The notes under the pieces are model-generated. The model searched no databases and was not told the DNA's origin. It worked only from the letters and a program-made list of their open reading frames with translations. Source: Saccharina japonica (taxonomy: Eukaryota > Sar > Phaeophyceae > Laminariales > Laminariaceae). Taken from it: a stretch of DNA of 64,000 bases. A program made the position numbers and the translations under genes. The stretch covers positions 247,836 through 311,835 of the forward strand of contig MEHQ01002773.1 in assembly GCA_008828725.1 (NCBI GenBank). Reading direction: 5' to 3'. This document shows positions 22,101 through 34,013 of the stretch, piece after piece. Every line of letters begins with the position of its first letter. Position 1 is the first letter of the stretch.

Positions 22101-25100
22101 GATTATGAAACCCACTCGGCCTGACGTAGTGACCAGCTTAGTTATCGGCAGTCTCAAGCTGTGTCAACGATCGTGTTTTCGCTGTATGCACATCCATATG
22201 TAGGATGATTGTTTTACTATGTGATAACGCTAACAAGTGAGTTTTTTTCGTTCCGTTTTGAGTGCGGTCCTGACCCGCTCGCCCCAGTGGCTTCTGCACG
22301 GTGGTGAAAAATAGGGCTATATATTATATATCCCCCATGGGGGGATATATTTTATACCCTCTTTTTCCTTTGCACCGGCCCAATGCACGGGAGGCGTGTC
22401 GAAACCAAACTGTTGGCTTTGCAGTTACCTCTCTCGAGATGATGCCGTAGACGTATCGCTGCTGCGTATTTGCACTCTCCCCGCTGTTCCCAAAAATCAT
22501 TTTGGAAACTCGTCCGAGAACGCCGAGAACGAACATATGTTATCTAGGTTGTTATTTTGTATACTGACGGTAATTATTTACTGAGGGGGTGCACATATCC
22601 GGTAATGGTGTTGGTAGATGTTAGTAGGCATATTATGTCATGACTTGCGATGAGTCAAAGCGAGTGTCGAACACCCGACCCATGCAACGATGAAGGTGCA
22701 CCTGCATACAGGCCATTTTCTGAGGGTGGTCACTTGAGGAGCTCCATACTAATAGCAAGTCAAAAACTGATTTTGGGGGGGAAATATAAGTGCTACAAAC
22801 CCGACGAGCAATCCCATGACGTACGTATAAAATGAAAATATTGCAACGCATGAGATTCGGACGAGTTTGGCTTGAGGAGCCCCGTCATCGCGAGAAAACA
22901 TTTCAGCCCCGAAATACTATCTCTATATCAAAACGCGTCACACGAGGTGAACATAAGTGGTAACATATTACTGCATGTGTGGTTGGTCGAAAGAGCGAAC
23001 GTGGGCGGTGTAAAGGTTTTTTGCGATTCCGAATCCGAGGAATGTTTGCAACAAGCTCGTCATCGGTATTCTTCTCTTCGGTGCACGTGTAGTGTCTGCT
23101 ACGGGTTGCAGATGGTGTCGACCTTACGACGGCCATTTGAGATGGCGCATGGCATAGTGTCTCAGACTATTACGGAGGGCCATAGTAAATAGGACCAAAT
23201 ATTGTTAGTAAAAATTGTAATATATATAGGCTTTTGTGTTCAAGGTAGGTCCTATTTACTATCGCCCCCCGTCATAGTGGGATAAAGGCTATGGTATACC
23301 CATGCGAGCGCCATGAACGCATGCTACGGTAGAGGTGCACCTGCATACAGGCCGTTTTCTGAGGGTGGTCACGTAAGGAGCTCTATACAATCAATGAGTC
23401 AAAAAACTAATTTTGGACGAAACTAAAAGTGCTATGTATATACCCGATGGGCAATCTCCTAGCCTAACTATACGATTAAAAAACTATTTCAACGTAAGAG
23501 TGAAAGCCCGACGATTCTAGGTCGAGAAAATTGTTCCTTCATAAAATACTTCAGCCGAACAATATGCTACCTCTAGCGTCGCACGCGTTCATGGCAGGCC
23601 ATGACAGTGCCATGACAGCGATAGAATCGGCTGCCCCTGCGGATAATTGACGAAGTGTATTGTTTGAGAAAAATTAAAAACATGCTGCGCTGCTTGTGCG
23701 CGGAACATACTGTGTATGTGTACTCCAACAACTACTTTCGGCAGCTGACACCTGGAGTCTCTGGAATTGTGGTCACATGTTTTCGCTTCCGTTTACCAGG
23801 GTACGACGGCGGCGATTGCTGTGAATGCACGTGCGTTAGCACCGAGGCCTTCACCTGCGGCGTAGACGGCGGATACGCTTGTGTGGACCCCGGTGCCGCG
23901 TGCGTGGACGACGATGACATCACCACCTACCGCTACTCCGACGACGAATTCAACTGCATCGGGCCTTTTCTCGGAGACGGTGACTGCGACGAGGACAACA
24001 ACAATGAGGCATGCGGTGCGTTCCATAGCACGTGGAAGGCGTTGTCCTACCATTGGGGGTAGAAACTTTACTGTGTGTTTTGGGTCTGAAATCGCTCGGA
24101 CGCTGACCGGGCTCCTTAACTAGATTCCGTTGCAAAACCATGTTTTTTTGTTTTGTTATATTTTTTTCCCTCTTCAGCTACAATCATTAACTAATAGAAC
24201 GCCGTTCACAACATCATATACACACATATCGAAAGAGCTACGTATGTTTCGATACTGCACCATATGATGATTTCGAGCTCAAGCACGCCTTGGTTGGTCG
24301 TGGGTGTTCTTCGTCGTCACATTCTTACGTGTACAGGTCTTGGAATTATTCATCAGGTTGCACTTGGGGTGTGCACTTCTTGCCTTTTCTCGAAATTCTT
24401 TTTTAGGATGACGTACTATTAACCCCTTCAGAACTCAACCCACATTTTTGGGGACAAACTACTTGAGTTTAGTGTGGGCTTGTTTTCCGGTAGTAAAAGG
24501 GTTAATGATTCTGGTATAAATAACGCCTTTGTTAGTGATATTGAACTCCTCGAGTGAGGAAGCTCAGAAACGTCACGTGTTTTCCTTGCCGTAAGGGACG
24601 GACTATGGTCACGAGTAGCCTCGTGGGAGATACCGTTGCTGGCCGACATGCATGAGACCAGGGCATGGGAACAATATGGCTCTTTGACTAGGCAGATAAC
24701 CCCCCATGTTCGCCACCGCGTTTACGTTGGTGCTATGGTAGGGGGGTCATGTATAGGTCCTTGTTTTTCACCTGCATAGAGCCACTCGACCGAGTGACTG
24801 CTTTACTGCATTGTACGCATGACTTTTTTGTTTTTGTTGTTGATCTACGTACAGTATATGCACCGCCATTGGAGGTTTTGTTACGTAACGCGAACAAACT
24901 ATGTTAAGGTCCAATGTTTCAGTTGGATTCGGAGACGCTCGTCCGGGTGGCCAAAACCCGGTGGTGAAAATGTGGGTACCCCCCCTATCGTAGCAACCGT
25001 CGTTCTACTGGGGCGAATGGCTTTGAACGTCGCTCCAACATTGGTGATAAACGGAAATGTTGTCATAGTGCGACAATCAATCGCATGGCAGGGCAGGGCG

Positions 25101-28100
25101 TATCGGGAAAACAAGACACGCTTGAAAACGTCAAGACTGCATTGAAATATGTTCGTCGCTCGGCTGAAAAAGCTGGACTTAAAAATGCGACCCCGCTTCC
25201 GTAGCACCAGGTCTTCCGATTGAACAGGATTTTTTTTAAAAACGCCCTGTACATGTACTCGTAGGAACAAGGCGTAGCTTGTTTTGAGAGTAACCTCTCC
25301 TCGAGGGTGACAATGTTGTGAACGGTGATCTACTCCAGGAATCCAAAGATTGTCCGGGTTGCAGCTTCACATCGACCGAGCATAGTCACGATACCGTCTC
25401 GTTGGAGTTGCACCACCGTTGTTAGCGTAGGCCGTGCTATAGCGAGGGTTGCATGTTTCAAGCCTCAATGGTCCTGACTGGATACGTAGCCAGCGCGATC
25501 AGGTGTAATGCTCAGAGTAACATACGTCGGTAGTGGGGTGGAGTATTTGTTCTTCCCTTTTTTTTTCTTTTTTTTCTTCGTTTCTCTGTGCCCCCTAGTC
25601 CCAAGACGCGTGCTACGATAGAGGTATACCTTTTTTTGGCTGAAACTTCTCCCGAATGATGAAGCTCCTTAACCCAAAATCGTCAGAATTCATTCTTGGG
25701 TTGTAATATTTTTCATTATACACTTGGACCATGGGATTGTTCATCGGGTATGATAGCACTTTTATTTTCCTCTAATGCCCGTTTTTCGGCGAAGTATGGC
25801 GCTCCTCAAGTTAGGAGCTCAGCAAAAACATGGTGCACCTCTATTGTAGCATGCGTCCCAACTCAGGTCCGGGATCACATAGCATGCTCTCATCCTCCCT
25901 CCCCACTCACTGTTCGCGCCTAGCTGTTTCCTTATCTAAAGAAGTACTTCAGGCCTTTCTTCCATTGTCGGCTCGCGTTGGATTACGGGCATAGAGGTCT
26001 TCAAGTGAGACATACCGCACGGTAATGTTTGGTCTATCGTACCCCTACCAGGGCGTGTCTCGCCTGTACGAGCCCCCGGCATTCGTAAATATTTATATGT
26101 GGTTGTATATCTGAACGGGAAGTAGAGACTCATACCGACGCGCGCGAGTCTCGTTTTCGAAACATGTTGAACCCGGTCGTTCAAACCATTATGCCACGTA
26201 TCAGAAGTTCGACCGTATGTACCTTCAGTGGCTGGCGTGAGCTCTCGGAATCTCGAATACACCCATGCTACGCGCAGGTCGCTCGTTGTTTTTGCATGGT
26301 AGCTCAAACACACGACCTCACATATCAAACGAGAGCTAAGGTTGCGTCAATTTGTAGATACCTCAAAAACATCAGTCGTTTCGCTTTAGTTCGTGTTCTT
26401 CTCATGTGACCTCCTGAATGAAGAAACGCCAAGAACATTACCTGTCATCCAATACTAATATGTGATGGTTTTTTCATCGGCAGTTAAGGGTCGACGGTCC
26501 CGTTGTTATATTTTACATCGCAGTTCAGATTAGACTATATCTTGGCGACGCCCCTGCCTTATTTGAGATCATTTTTGCTGCTCTACCCTTCCCCGCCACC
26601 AGGTTACGATGACGGCGATTGCTGTCAATGCACCTGCGTGAGTACTACCGCCCATACCTGCGGCGACATCGCGAACGGAGGCTTCGAGTGCCTCGACCCC
26701 AGAGCTCCTTGTACGGACGACGACGACGGTTTCTTTTTCGACGACGACATGATGGGGAGCTTTTCCTACGACGACTCTTGCATCGACGGCGCTATCGGAG
26801 ACGGTGACTGCGACGAGCTCAACAACAACGATGCATGCGGTACGTCAGGGTTTAGTCCTTACATTGATGTATCGGACCGAGTACCTTAATGAACCTGATG
26901 GGTGCTATGGTTGGGGTACGAGCACAATTTGACATAAATTGTTTCAGACTGACGAGGCTCCTCCGCGCAAGGAACTACCCGACATCGCTGGAATCATATT
27001 ACTTCGTGTTTTTTATGATACATAAGCCATGGGGATTTTGTTCGTCAGGTTGCACTTTCAGGTGTTGTTTAGCTCGGGGTCAGGTTTTGGGTGAAATATG
27101 GAGCTTCTCAAGCGCTGAGCTTCAGCACAAATCGGTACACCCCTAGATATCATAGCGAGCATCACCTCTCGTCAGCTTGTTTAGGAATGTTTATGAAGGG
27201 GTAGACATGACGGATGTACTCTTCTGGTCAACTTGATACACGGGCTAATGCTCGCACACGCCTGGTACATTTTCTGTTCTCAATCATTGTGTTTCTGCTG
27301 CCAAATTTCCTGGCGCGAGCCCCCATGTTCGACTGCAACAGCTCTTCCGCATTCGTAAGGGTCGGGCAGTTTGTCCTAACAAACACGGGGTGCAGTCGAA
27401 CAACGGTCAACGAGGGTATCGATGTTTGTGTCGGTGGAGTCGGTTATTTGGCAATTGTTCCAACTTGAAGTGTTTCTCTTCCGTGGTGTTCGTTCGCGAT
27501 GCTCTTGCCCATGTAATTGAAAGTGCTTGACTCGCAGGTTGTTATGGTCGCCATATGGTCTAAGCAGTGGACCACAACTGCAAATTTCTTACGCGTTGTC
27601 AGCCCCCCCTCCTCCGCTGCTGCCGTACGTTCACCGGGGGCGACAATGTACACCTGACGTCACAAAAGGAGTGACATTCAACTATCCCTTAGTTCGTCTC
27701 CTTGAGTAACGCCACCCGCGGTGTTTAGGTGCACGCTACTTGTATTGAACGTTGAATCATGTCTGCAGTTGTGGACGAGGGTCAGCAGCCTGTCTTGGCC
27801 TAGCGGATGCTTTGTTCCACCTGCGGGTTTTCTTTGTCGGCAGCACCCTGCAGACGCATGCTGCGGTAGAAATGCACCGTGTTTTTTTTTGCCTCATAAG
27901 GGTGGTCACTTGAGGAGCTCTATACCTCACTCAAAACCCGATTTAGACAAAAGTAAAAGTCCAACCCGATGAACAATATCATGTGGACTACTGTAAAGTG
28001 TACAATGAACAACAGACGCAGGATACGATAGAGGTGCACCCTGTTTTTTTGCTGAGGATGGTCACTTAACGAGCTCTATACCCCCACCCAAAACCTGATT

Positions 28101-31100
28101 CTGAATGAAAACAAAAGTCATGCGCAATGAACCATCCAATGGCCTAAGAACACAAAGAAACCTATTGCAGCAAAAAAAAATGGAATTACGACAAGTTGGG
28201 GTTAAGGAGCCCTGTCATTCAGAAAACGTTTCCCGCCAAAAAAAAGGTATACCTCTATCGTGGCACGACTCAATATTTCAACACGAGAAGGAAGGTCCGA
28301 AGAATGTTTGGGTTTAGCATTTAGCCCGTTCATTCAGAAAACGTTTCAGCTATAACAAATGCTGATGCATGCTGCGATAGAGGTGCTCCATGTTTTTTTT
28401 CTGAGCTCCTCACTTGAGGAGCTCCATGCGAAATCCGAGAAATGTATTTCGGAGGAAACGAAAATTCCTACCCGATGGACGATCCCACGACCTAACTAAC
28501 CAAGCATACTGCGAAACATATCGCAACCCAATACTGTGTGCCTGAAGATTTTGGGCTAAGGAGGTCGATCATTCAGAAATATTTCCAGCCAAAACCTGCC
28601 ACCTCTATCGTAGCACGCGTCTGCTACCTCTATCGTCGCCCGCGTCTCCCTCACTCAATAACGTTACCGGTGGATGTTGCTAGCTAACTACACGCACGAT
28701 TTGGACGTTTTGATGTTCAGATTACGACGGCGGGGACTGCTGCGAATGTACCTGCGAGAGCTCCGTGCCGTTTTCCTGCGGCGAGGACGCCAGCTATGAC
28801 TGCATCGACCCGAGCGCGCCGTGCGTGAACACCCTCGTCGACGCCGGGACCAAGACAACCGTTGGCGTGTCCTCCAACGGCTATGACACTCGCCCAGGGG
28901 CAGACAACGGCGGTAGTGGCTGCTTGGAGGATGGATGCCAGGCGGGCCTGACCCGGGACGGCGTCAGCGCTGACGTCGAGTCACGGTGGTCTTGCTCACA
29001 GGGAATTGTCGAGGGAGAAAGGCTGTGCAAGATCGACTTCACTTTCGAAGACCCTCAGGACATCGTGGATGTGGAGGTGGCGTTCTGGAAAGGGGATGAA
29101 CGCGATCGCACCCTGGAGGTAAGAGTCGAACTGGGGTTGCACAGTAGTGTGCCGAGAAACTTGAGGAAATAAGAGGCCATGAAACAATAAGTTGGCTTTA
29201 TTCTTGGGAATGTCTACTCTCGTGGTTTACTACGTACCTAGTAGACTATTGTTTCCATAAAATTGTTCCTAGTTAGTCCTGCGAAGCGTGTAATGTGGTG
29301 GGATATCAAGGTTTCGAAAACGCCTTCTGTTGGTTATTGTTCCAATCTCGAATGTTTCACACTGCGGGGTTGTTATATGCATCGCCGGGGCGTACGGAAC
29401 CCTCTAGCATTGCTATTTTGCTTAGCCCAAACTGGACCCTGCAACAACTTCGAGCCGGATCTCAGCCCGACATAGAGCTTGCCACCAAACCGCCCTATGC
29501 GTGATCGTGACGTCGGTGTTTGGATCCCATGCTACCAAACCCTCCAAGCTAAAACAAACTCCAAACACAAAGCAAGAAAAACAGGAATGACATAATTCCA
29601 TCACGCTGTATATATAGATGCGGGGCACCCCAGCTGCCGAGACCGAGTGAGGTAGAGATCGCCGTCGGAAGTATTGGAACGTGGTAGCTGTTCTTCTGCT
29701 TCTAATGTTTAGGGCCGGCCTTCTTGTGCTTGTTCCGCGCAGACAACCCGACAATTGCTCTTCATCGTATTGTCGCTCCCGCTTTTAGAATTCAGACCAC
29801 GTATTCAGTATCCCGTCAATTGAAACCAGCGCGTCATACATTCGACAACCTAACATGGGTAAGCTTATCAGGTCCAGTCGAGGAGTAGCTGATGTCTGCT
29901 TTGCTCAGACGTGTTTTGATGAAATGAGCTCTGCAAGCTGCACGATGGCCGACACTGGGCTTAACAAGTGTCTAGCCAGGATACATATCACAATCCCTGC
30001 TGTTTTCTAAACGCGCGTTAATCGTTTTTCCAGGTGAACGTTAACTCCAACGTCGTCGCCGACTTCGATTCATACGCGGGATTGACCTTCAACACATTCA
30101 GCCTCAATGCTCAGGCGGTGTCCACTTTGGGCTTCAAGGCAGTCGGCTTAGACGCGGACGAATGGATCAGCCTTATCGAGGTCAGTGGCAGAATTATCCC
30201 TTCTCTCCATTCCACCTATTATATTCGGCCGTCTTTTCTCTCTCCCTCTTAGTCGTAGCTCAGATCCGGCGTCACTAACTAGGTCCTTCTACTGCTTCCT
30301 CACTACGGTGAGAGTGCCTGGACTTTTTATCGCGAGAAGATTTGTTGCCGCATCAAAATATCAGGCCTAACAGCAAAGGATACACTCATACTATTGCAAG
30401 GTACATACGGCTTATGCATCGAGAACGTTAACTTGAATCAAGATGACGAACTCATACGGTTGTGATATATTCGAGATCGATGTTGGCACGTTCCGGCTAA
30501 ACTGGTTGCCGGTAGACGCATGCTACGATAGAGATGCATCATGTTGTTTCCGGCTCCTCACTTGAGGATCGTCAGAACCTCACCGAAACATGATTTCGGA
30601 GGGAAATAAGAGTGTTACCGGATGAAACATCTCATGACCGAAGTATGCTCTGAAAATGTTTTCGTCACAAGAATGAAAGTCCGACGAAATTGGGTTAAAG
30701 AGCAGGATCATTCAGAAAACGATTCAGCCAAAAAGTGCCACTTCTATCGTAGCACACGTCGGTACCCTCCTCCAATAGCACAATCCCCCCGCAAACGAAA
30801 CCTTGTGGAGACCATGAAAAACAATGTAGCCCGCACCAAAAGGCCGTAATGAGTTGGGAGAAATTTTGACATCTTGTGGGGTTTGCTACGTTGTTATATT
30901 TTGCCACGAGGATTATTTTTCGTCGCCAAATTGGGTGTGGGGAGAATCTCGGCCACCTTTGTGCCAGAAACACAGCCGAGTTCATACTCATACTGTGTAT
31001 TTGATACGTGGATTGATACGTAGTACTGCCGTTTTTTTCCAAGGCTCAGCTCACGAACTCAGCCCTTGGCTCATAATCACTCTGCGCATACCCTTTGAAA

Positions 31101-31264
31101 TGATCAAGCCGTGGGCAACTTAGACACACTATGCATATCACGTAACGCGTATTTGGCAAGTACCTTTGCATTCCAATACCTTGTCCCGACCTCGCGTTGA
31201 CGCAACCAACTTCACTTGTCGCATGCCGCACGCACCGCAGGTACGGTTCCTGGTGGAGCCCTAA
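19171..31264 (+). CDS. Gene A: secreted three-LNR protein with C-terminal beta domain, 6 exons, 398 aa
   Basis: Exons 19171-19345, 23800-24015, 26603-26839, 28721-29118, 30034-30180 and 31241-31264 join in frame (1197 nt with stop). Every junction is GT-AG; phases are 1,1,1,0,0. Residues 1 to about 28 form a signal peptide (LLSLGSLLVFLSGCGVAG), so secretion is expected. LNR modules begin near residues 39, 115 and 194; each has the pattern GDGDCD..NNN..CGYD.GDCC.CTC and an acidic linker (DDDDGFFFDDDM). Residues 241-398 form a domain with SRWSCS, FTFEDPQDIVDVEVAFWKGD and DEWISLIEVRFLVEP, which resembles a discoidin-like carbohydrate-binding fold. LNRs bind calcium through acidic residues and disulphides. 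The ATG at 19171 was chosen because it starts the signal peptide directly. The role is probably cell-surface or wall adhesion or binding; this is an inference. Confidence 0.86.
19593..19802. mobile_element. Hairpin MITE (family M2), copy 1, nested in an M1 copy
   Basis: 210 bp starting GGGCCCATATTAACGAG and ending CGTTAAAACGGGCCC. The inner arms CGCTTTTCATTGGTCAACAC and CCAATGAAAAGCGGATTTG make it almost fully self-complementary. Flanks TAA and TAC (one mismatch) fit a 3-bp TAA duplication. It splits an M1 copy at GGCCTAA. Confidence 0.8.
20093..20299. mobile_element. Hairpin MITE (family M2), copy 2, nested in an M1 copy
   Basis: 207 bp, GGGCCCGTTTTAACGAAG to TACTCGTTAATTCGGGCCC, flanked by TAA on both sides. 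It interrupts an M1 copy at GGGTTAAGGAG. Centre: GGTGCTGGTGCGTGTGTTGA mirrored by TCAACACACGCACCAGCACC. A 3-bp TAA duplication is typical of PIF/Harbinger elements. Confidence 0.85.
20528..20800 (+). mobile_element. GACGC-terminal MITE (family M1) copy
   Basis: 273 bp from GACGCACGCTACGGCAGAG to CTCTATCGTAGCGCGCGTC. Internal blocks CGTCACTTGAGGAG and GGGTTAAGCAGCCCGATCAT are in family order. The flanks (AGCA and GTGA) do not match, so its target duplication has decayed or the ends are misplaced. Confidence 0.75.
21291..21530 (-). mobile_element. MITE with TCCCACGGTAG termini (family M4), copy 1
   Basis: Ends ATCCCACGGTAGGGATACC and TACCGTGGGAT; a possible 4-bp GAGT duplication flanks it. Internal palindrome GAGCTCCTCATGTGAGGAGC at 21476-21495. 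Copies lie at 31916-32150 (same orientation) and about 44265-44486 (opposite). Confidence 0.7.
23168..23276. mobile_element. 109-bp MITE with TATTACGGAGG ends, copy 2
   Basis: Starts TATTACGGAGGGCCATAG and ends CTATCGCCCCCCGTCATA, with the same centre as copies at 14942 and 46682. The right arm is more decayed than the left. Confidence 0.75.
23315..23590 (+). mobile_element. GACGC-terminal MITE (family M1) copy, TSD CATG
   Basis: Ends AACGCATGCTACGGTAGAGG and CTCTAGCGTCGCACGCGTT, flanked by CATG on both sides when the terminal base pair is taken as A/T in place of G/C. Contains the CTGCATACAGG insertion shared by a subgroup of M1 copies (22.7, 34.8 and 45.1 kb). Confidence 0.75.
24419..24505. 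mobile_element. PiggyBac-like MITE, diverged copy
   Basis: TTAA, CCCCTTCAGAACTCAACCC, a centre with TTGGGGACAAACTAC, then TAGTAAAAGGG and TTAA. The inner arms differ from the main group (the CTGCAG block is missing), so it is a diverged or separate subfamily. Confidence 0.6.
24724..25000 (-). mobile_element. MITE with GGTGCTACGATAGGGGGG ends (family M5), copy 1
   Basis: Reverse-orientation partner of the element at 36264-36534. Shared blocks are CACCGCCATTGGAGG, TTGTTACG and GTGGGTACCCCCCCTATCG. Its terminal core TGCTACGATAG is also found in family M1, suggesting related transposases. Confidence 0.7.
25605..25857 (-). mobile_element. GACGC-terminal MITE (family M1), reversed, TSD CCAA
   Basis: 253 bp from GACGCGTGCTACGATAGAGG to CTCTATTGTAGCATGCGTC, flanked by CCAA on both sides. 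In this orientation the internal order is reversed: AAGCTCCTTAACCCAAAATC near the left, GCTCCTCAAGTTAGGAGC near the right. Confidence 0.88.
28015..28271 (+). mobile_element. M1 MITE nested in an M1 MITE, copy in gene A intron 3
   Basis: From GACGCAGGATACGATAGAGG to CTCTATCGTGGCACGACTC. The flanks AACA and AATA differ by one base, and the host M1 sequence resumes afterwards with TATTTCAACACGAG. Confidence 0.7.
28364..28621 (+). mobile_element. M1 MITE nested in an M1 MITE, TSD TGCT
   Basis: 258 bp from GATGCATGCTGCGATAGAGG to CTCTATCGTAGCACGCGTC, flanked by TGCT on both sides. The host copy resumes as TGCTACCTCTATCG, exactly its own expected right terminal repeat. Confidence 0.85.
29119..31240 (+). 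other. Gene A introns 4 and 5 (around exon 5, 30034-30180)
   Basis: Intron 4 (29119-30033; GTAAGA, TTTTTCCAG) shows no element I recognise. Intron 5 (30181-31240; GTCAGT, GCACCGCAG) holds a minus-strand SINE-like copy (about 30231-30342) and an M1 copy (30515-30760). Confidence 0.7.
30515..30760 (+). mobile_element. GACGC-terminal MITE (family M1), TSD GGTA
   Basis: 246 bp from GACGCATGCTACGATAGAG to CTTCTATCGTAGCACACGTC, flanked by GGTA on both sides. Typical internal blocks CTCCTCACTTGAGGATCGTC and GGGTTAAAGAGCAGGATCAT. Confidence 0.88.
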
Positions 31265-34013
31265 CTCGTAATTGTCACTGAATCCGGCAGCTTGCTCAGG
31301 CTGCCAGTCGGGACATAGGGCTCGGATACCCTGGATATGAGACGGTATCGAGACAGTCGTGATTTTCAGTGTGGTCGAAGTTGCCTGGACTGGGAACGGT
31401 ATGGAGGATGTTACGACGCTGCTTGGACCCTGTTGTAGCTGGTTGGACAGATAGATGGAGAGCGATATCGACCGTAGACTTGATTAGACGAAGGCCTTCA
31501 ATACTTCAGCACCGGCTGCTACGCTGCACGGCTGCTCAACTCTCTCCAGTCTAGAACATATCAGATCACCGTTGCTGTTGAGGTGTGCTCGATGGAGAAA
31601 GCTTGCCAAATCCGGTGTGGCAAGGACCACCGAGGGCGTGTCAGACGCCATTGCTCATGTACGCTCCAATATGGGGTTTAGAGATTTGTACCTTGCGGCT
31701 GATTGTAGTATATGTTGATTGGCGAGAATTGGATAAAAACGTACAAGTTAACCACCCGCTCTGCGGTCTGTGAGGACGATTTGGGTACCTCGAAAGTAGG
31801 TTGAGGTGTTGTACTTGATGTGGCGAATAAGGGGTTATGAGTAGGGGTTGGTTGCGTCGAAGGTATTGGGTTTTAGCGTGTATTTGCGATACCGTAATGG
31901 TTCCGCTATAGTGCAATCCCACGGTAGTGGTACCACTTTTAGGCTTAATATTTTCTGACCGGTTGTGCTCCTCACGTGAGTAACCACCGGATACTAAAAA
32001 TATGTTACTGGTATATTGTTTTTGGACTACCGCATTGGGACTTTTGGTCGGGTTGCGCGAACGAATGTCTCCGAGGTCATGTTTCGGGTGAGATATTGAG
32101 CTCCTCATGTGAGGAGCTCAGAAAATTCTGCTGCGCCCCTACCGTGGGGTGACTCTATACTGCCGGTTAAGCAGTTCCGGCTGGCCGCTATATAGATCCG
32201 TTGAAATCGCTTGTCACATGTGGAATTAGCCGCGCGGTAGTGTGCTAAGAACTACCGATTCCCGCTACGGTGCTGGGGTTGTTGGCTGGCTTTTACCGGC
32301 ACAATAAAGAGAACGATACTAAATTTTTACTGCGTTTAAGTTGATACACTTGGTAGAAACGTGTTAGTGAATACCTGGTACTGATCACAATGCTACAGAA
32401 CACAACGCGCGAGTTCAGCAGAAGTGTTCTACGAAAAACCGTTTATGACGCATGTGGCTTCCCGACCCAGGATGTACCCAACATCGTCGAGACTGGTGTT
32501 ACAATAGGGGGGGGTGGTGTTGCACACACTACTGGCAGGCGTGTCCTAGTTGACTACGCGGCCTACCGAGATGACGTGAACAAGGAGAGAAGATAACATA
32601 CACCAAATACCAAGCACACGTACCTGGGTCAAAACCATATTTTCCGAGACCCCACCACATAAGCCCCACAGGAGTTAGGCCTCACCAAAATTGTCACCGG
32701 CTGCACCACCCACACATATACGGTTAGTACCAGCATCATCAAAACCCGGGTCGAACCATTACAATAATCGACTTTCGGCGTAGTGAGCATCATCGAACCC
32801 GAGGCATCCGAGTATCATCTCATATGAAAATGCCTCGTCACACATAATGAAAACCCTATCTCCGTAGACCAGTATGAAACCCCCAGACATACGCAAATCA
32901 GTATCGAGCCGCCGCATGCCACAAGCAGGGGGTTATTATATCATCATTTTGACTGCCGTGTATACGCCACTGGGCCGAGTGTCTCCGAACACCACACACA
33001 ATTGGACATGAAAAAGGTTTGTTGGCGCGGCGCGACATACGAGCCCATCGTAGAAATAAGTGCAACAACCTAGGAGGAATAAACGCAAAAAACTGAATAG
33101 CAATAAGGTAGGTAGTCACACTGCCTGGTGGTACTGGGTAGGTAAAACACACGAACGCAAAATGACTATGTACGCTGCGAACTGGTAGCACCTAGACCGA
33201 GGAATTTATCAGCGGGATTCGCTCATGTATATTTTGTTTTTCAAGCCTATTATTAGGTGAGACACACACAGATAGGTGCGATCGAGAGCTCCTTCGAGGA
33301 AAAGCCTTTGAAAATTAAACTTCTGAGTGCTTCCCTCCATGTAGATCGGTGGTCGTTCGAAAACCTCACCACTTCCGAATGCGCACTCTAGCACCTCAAT
33401 AACAGCTACTACGACTACGTTGAACTCCTCCACCTCCTACCACAACGTTCCATTGAGGAATCACCGACGTCAGGCTACACCCAACGCACCCCTGGGGACG
33501 ATGCCGCCAAGTTCCTCGTGTGGGCCCGGAGAGGGTCCACCCCCTTTGACCCTGACCCCCAGCATCGGCTTGTGTGCCCCATGTGGCGCCCCTAGACCGA
33601 CAACGCGCCTCGGGGCACTACTGTCGGGTGAAAACGTTTGTGATCGATGAAGTGAGGCTCAGTTAGCAAAAAAACTACGCAGTTATGGGGGAGAAAAGGC
33701 ACCCCCTGTCGGAACACGCCTACTGGGTTTTCTCAATCGTCGACGAGCTGTTACGGCTAGCAGCAGTACAAGAAGGAGCGATGATGCTGCCTGAACATGT
33801 CCGCTTCATACCTCTAAAAGTTCAGTTCCGACACATAAAAATATCAGCCCTCGGAGGAGCAGTAATTAACGCTGCAAGCGTCGTTTTGGGTCGTCGCATG
33901 CTTCGTTCTTGAATCGCTCATAAAATTCTGAAGGACGTCTTCCGGTGATATTTACGTCAGGCGAATTTAATATAACATACAACATATCGCTGTACCCCCA
34001 CTGATGCTTACAG
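31265..34013. other. Gene A to ABC gene interval
   Basis: Holds an M4 MITE at 31916-32150. A 68-codon frame at 32390-32596 (+) and one at 33685-33912 (+, contains DELLRLAAVQEGAMMLPEHV) look protein-like, but neither has splice sites in phase with the ABC exon at 34014. The Walker A exon expected upstream of that exon was not found here. Confidence 0.4.
31916..32150 (-). mobile_element. MITE with TCCCACGGTAG termini (family M4), copy 2
   Basis: Ends ATCCCACGGTAGTGGTACC and CGCCCCTACCGTGGGGT, with the internal palindrome GAGCTCCTCATGTGAGGAGC. Closely matches the copy at 21291 along its whole length. Confidence 0.75.

Larger units (their letters stand above)
19346..23799 (+). other. Gene A intron 1 (4.45 kb), filled with MITEs
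   Basis: Donor GTGAGT, acceptor TTTACCAG. It contains M1 copies at about 19448-19930 and 19940-20369 (both split by hairpin MITEs), 20528-20800, a decayed one near 22676-22939 and one at 23315-23590. It also holds the MITE at 21291-21530 and the 109-bp MITE at 23168-23276. No host exon was seen inside. Confidence 0.8.
24016..26602 (+). other. Gene A intron 2 (2.59 kb)
   Basis: Donor GTGCGT, acceptor CCACCAG. Carries a piggyBac-like MITE (24419-24505), an M5 MITE (24724-25000) and a reversed M1 copy (25605-25857). No coding exon recognised in the remainder. Confidence 0.75.
26840..28720 (+). other. Gene A intron 3 (1.88 kb) with three M1 copies
   Basis: Donor GTACGT, acceptor GATGTTCAG. An M1 copy beginning about 27852 is interrupted by M1 copies at 28015-28271 and 28364-28621. 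Its right end appears to be the CTACCTCTATCG stretch at 28622-28645. The left 1 kb of the intron shows nothing recognisable. Confidence 0.75.

Noticed and set aside
32390..32596. 68-codon ORF ending VDYAAYRDDVNKERR
   Set aside because: Protein-like composition only; no splice sites, neighbour or family found.
33685..33912. ORF containing DELLRLAAVQEGAMMLPEHV as the missing upstream ABC exon
   Set aside because: The residues loosely resemble the region between Walker A and the signature, but no donor in the phase required by the exon at 34014 exists and no good acceptor precedes it.
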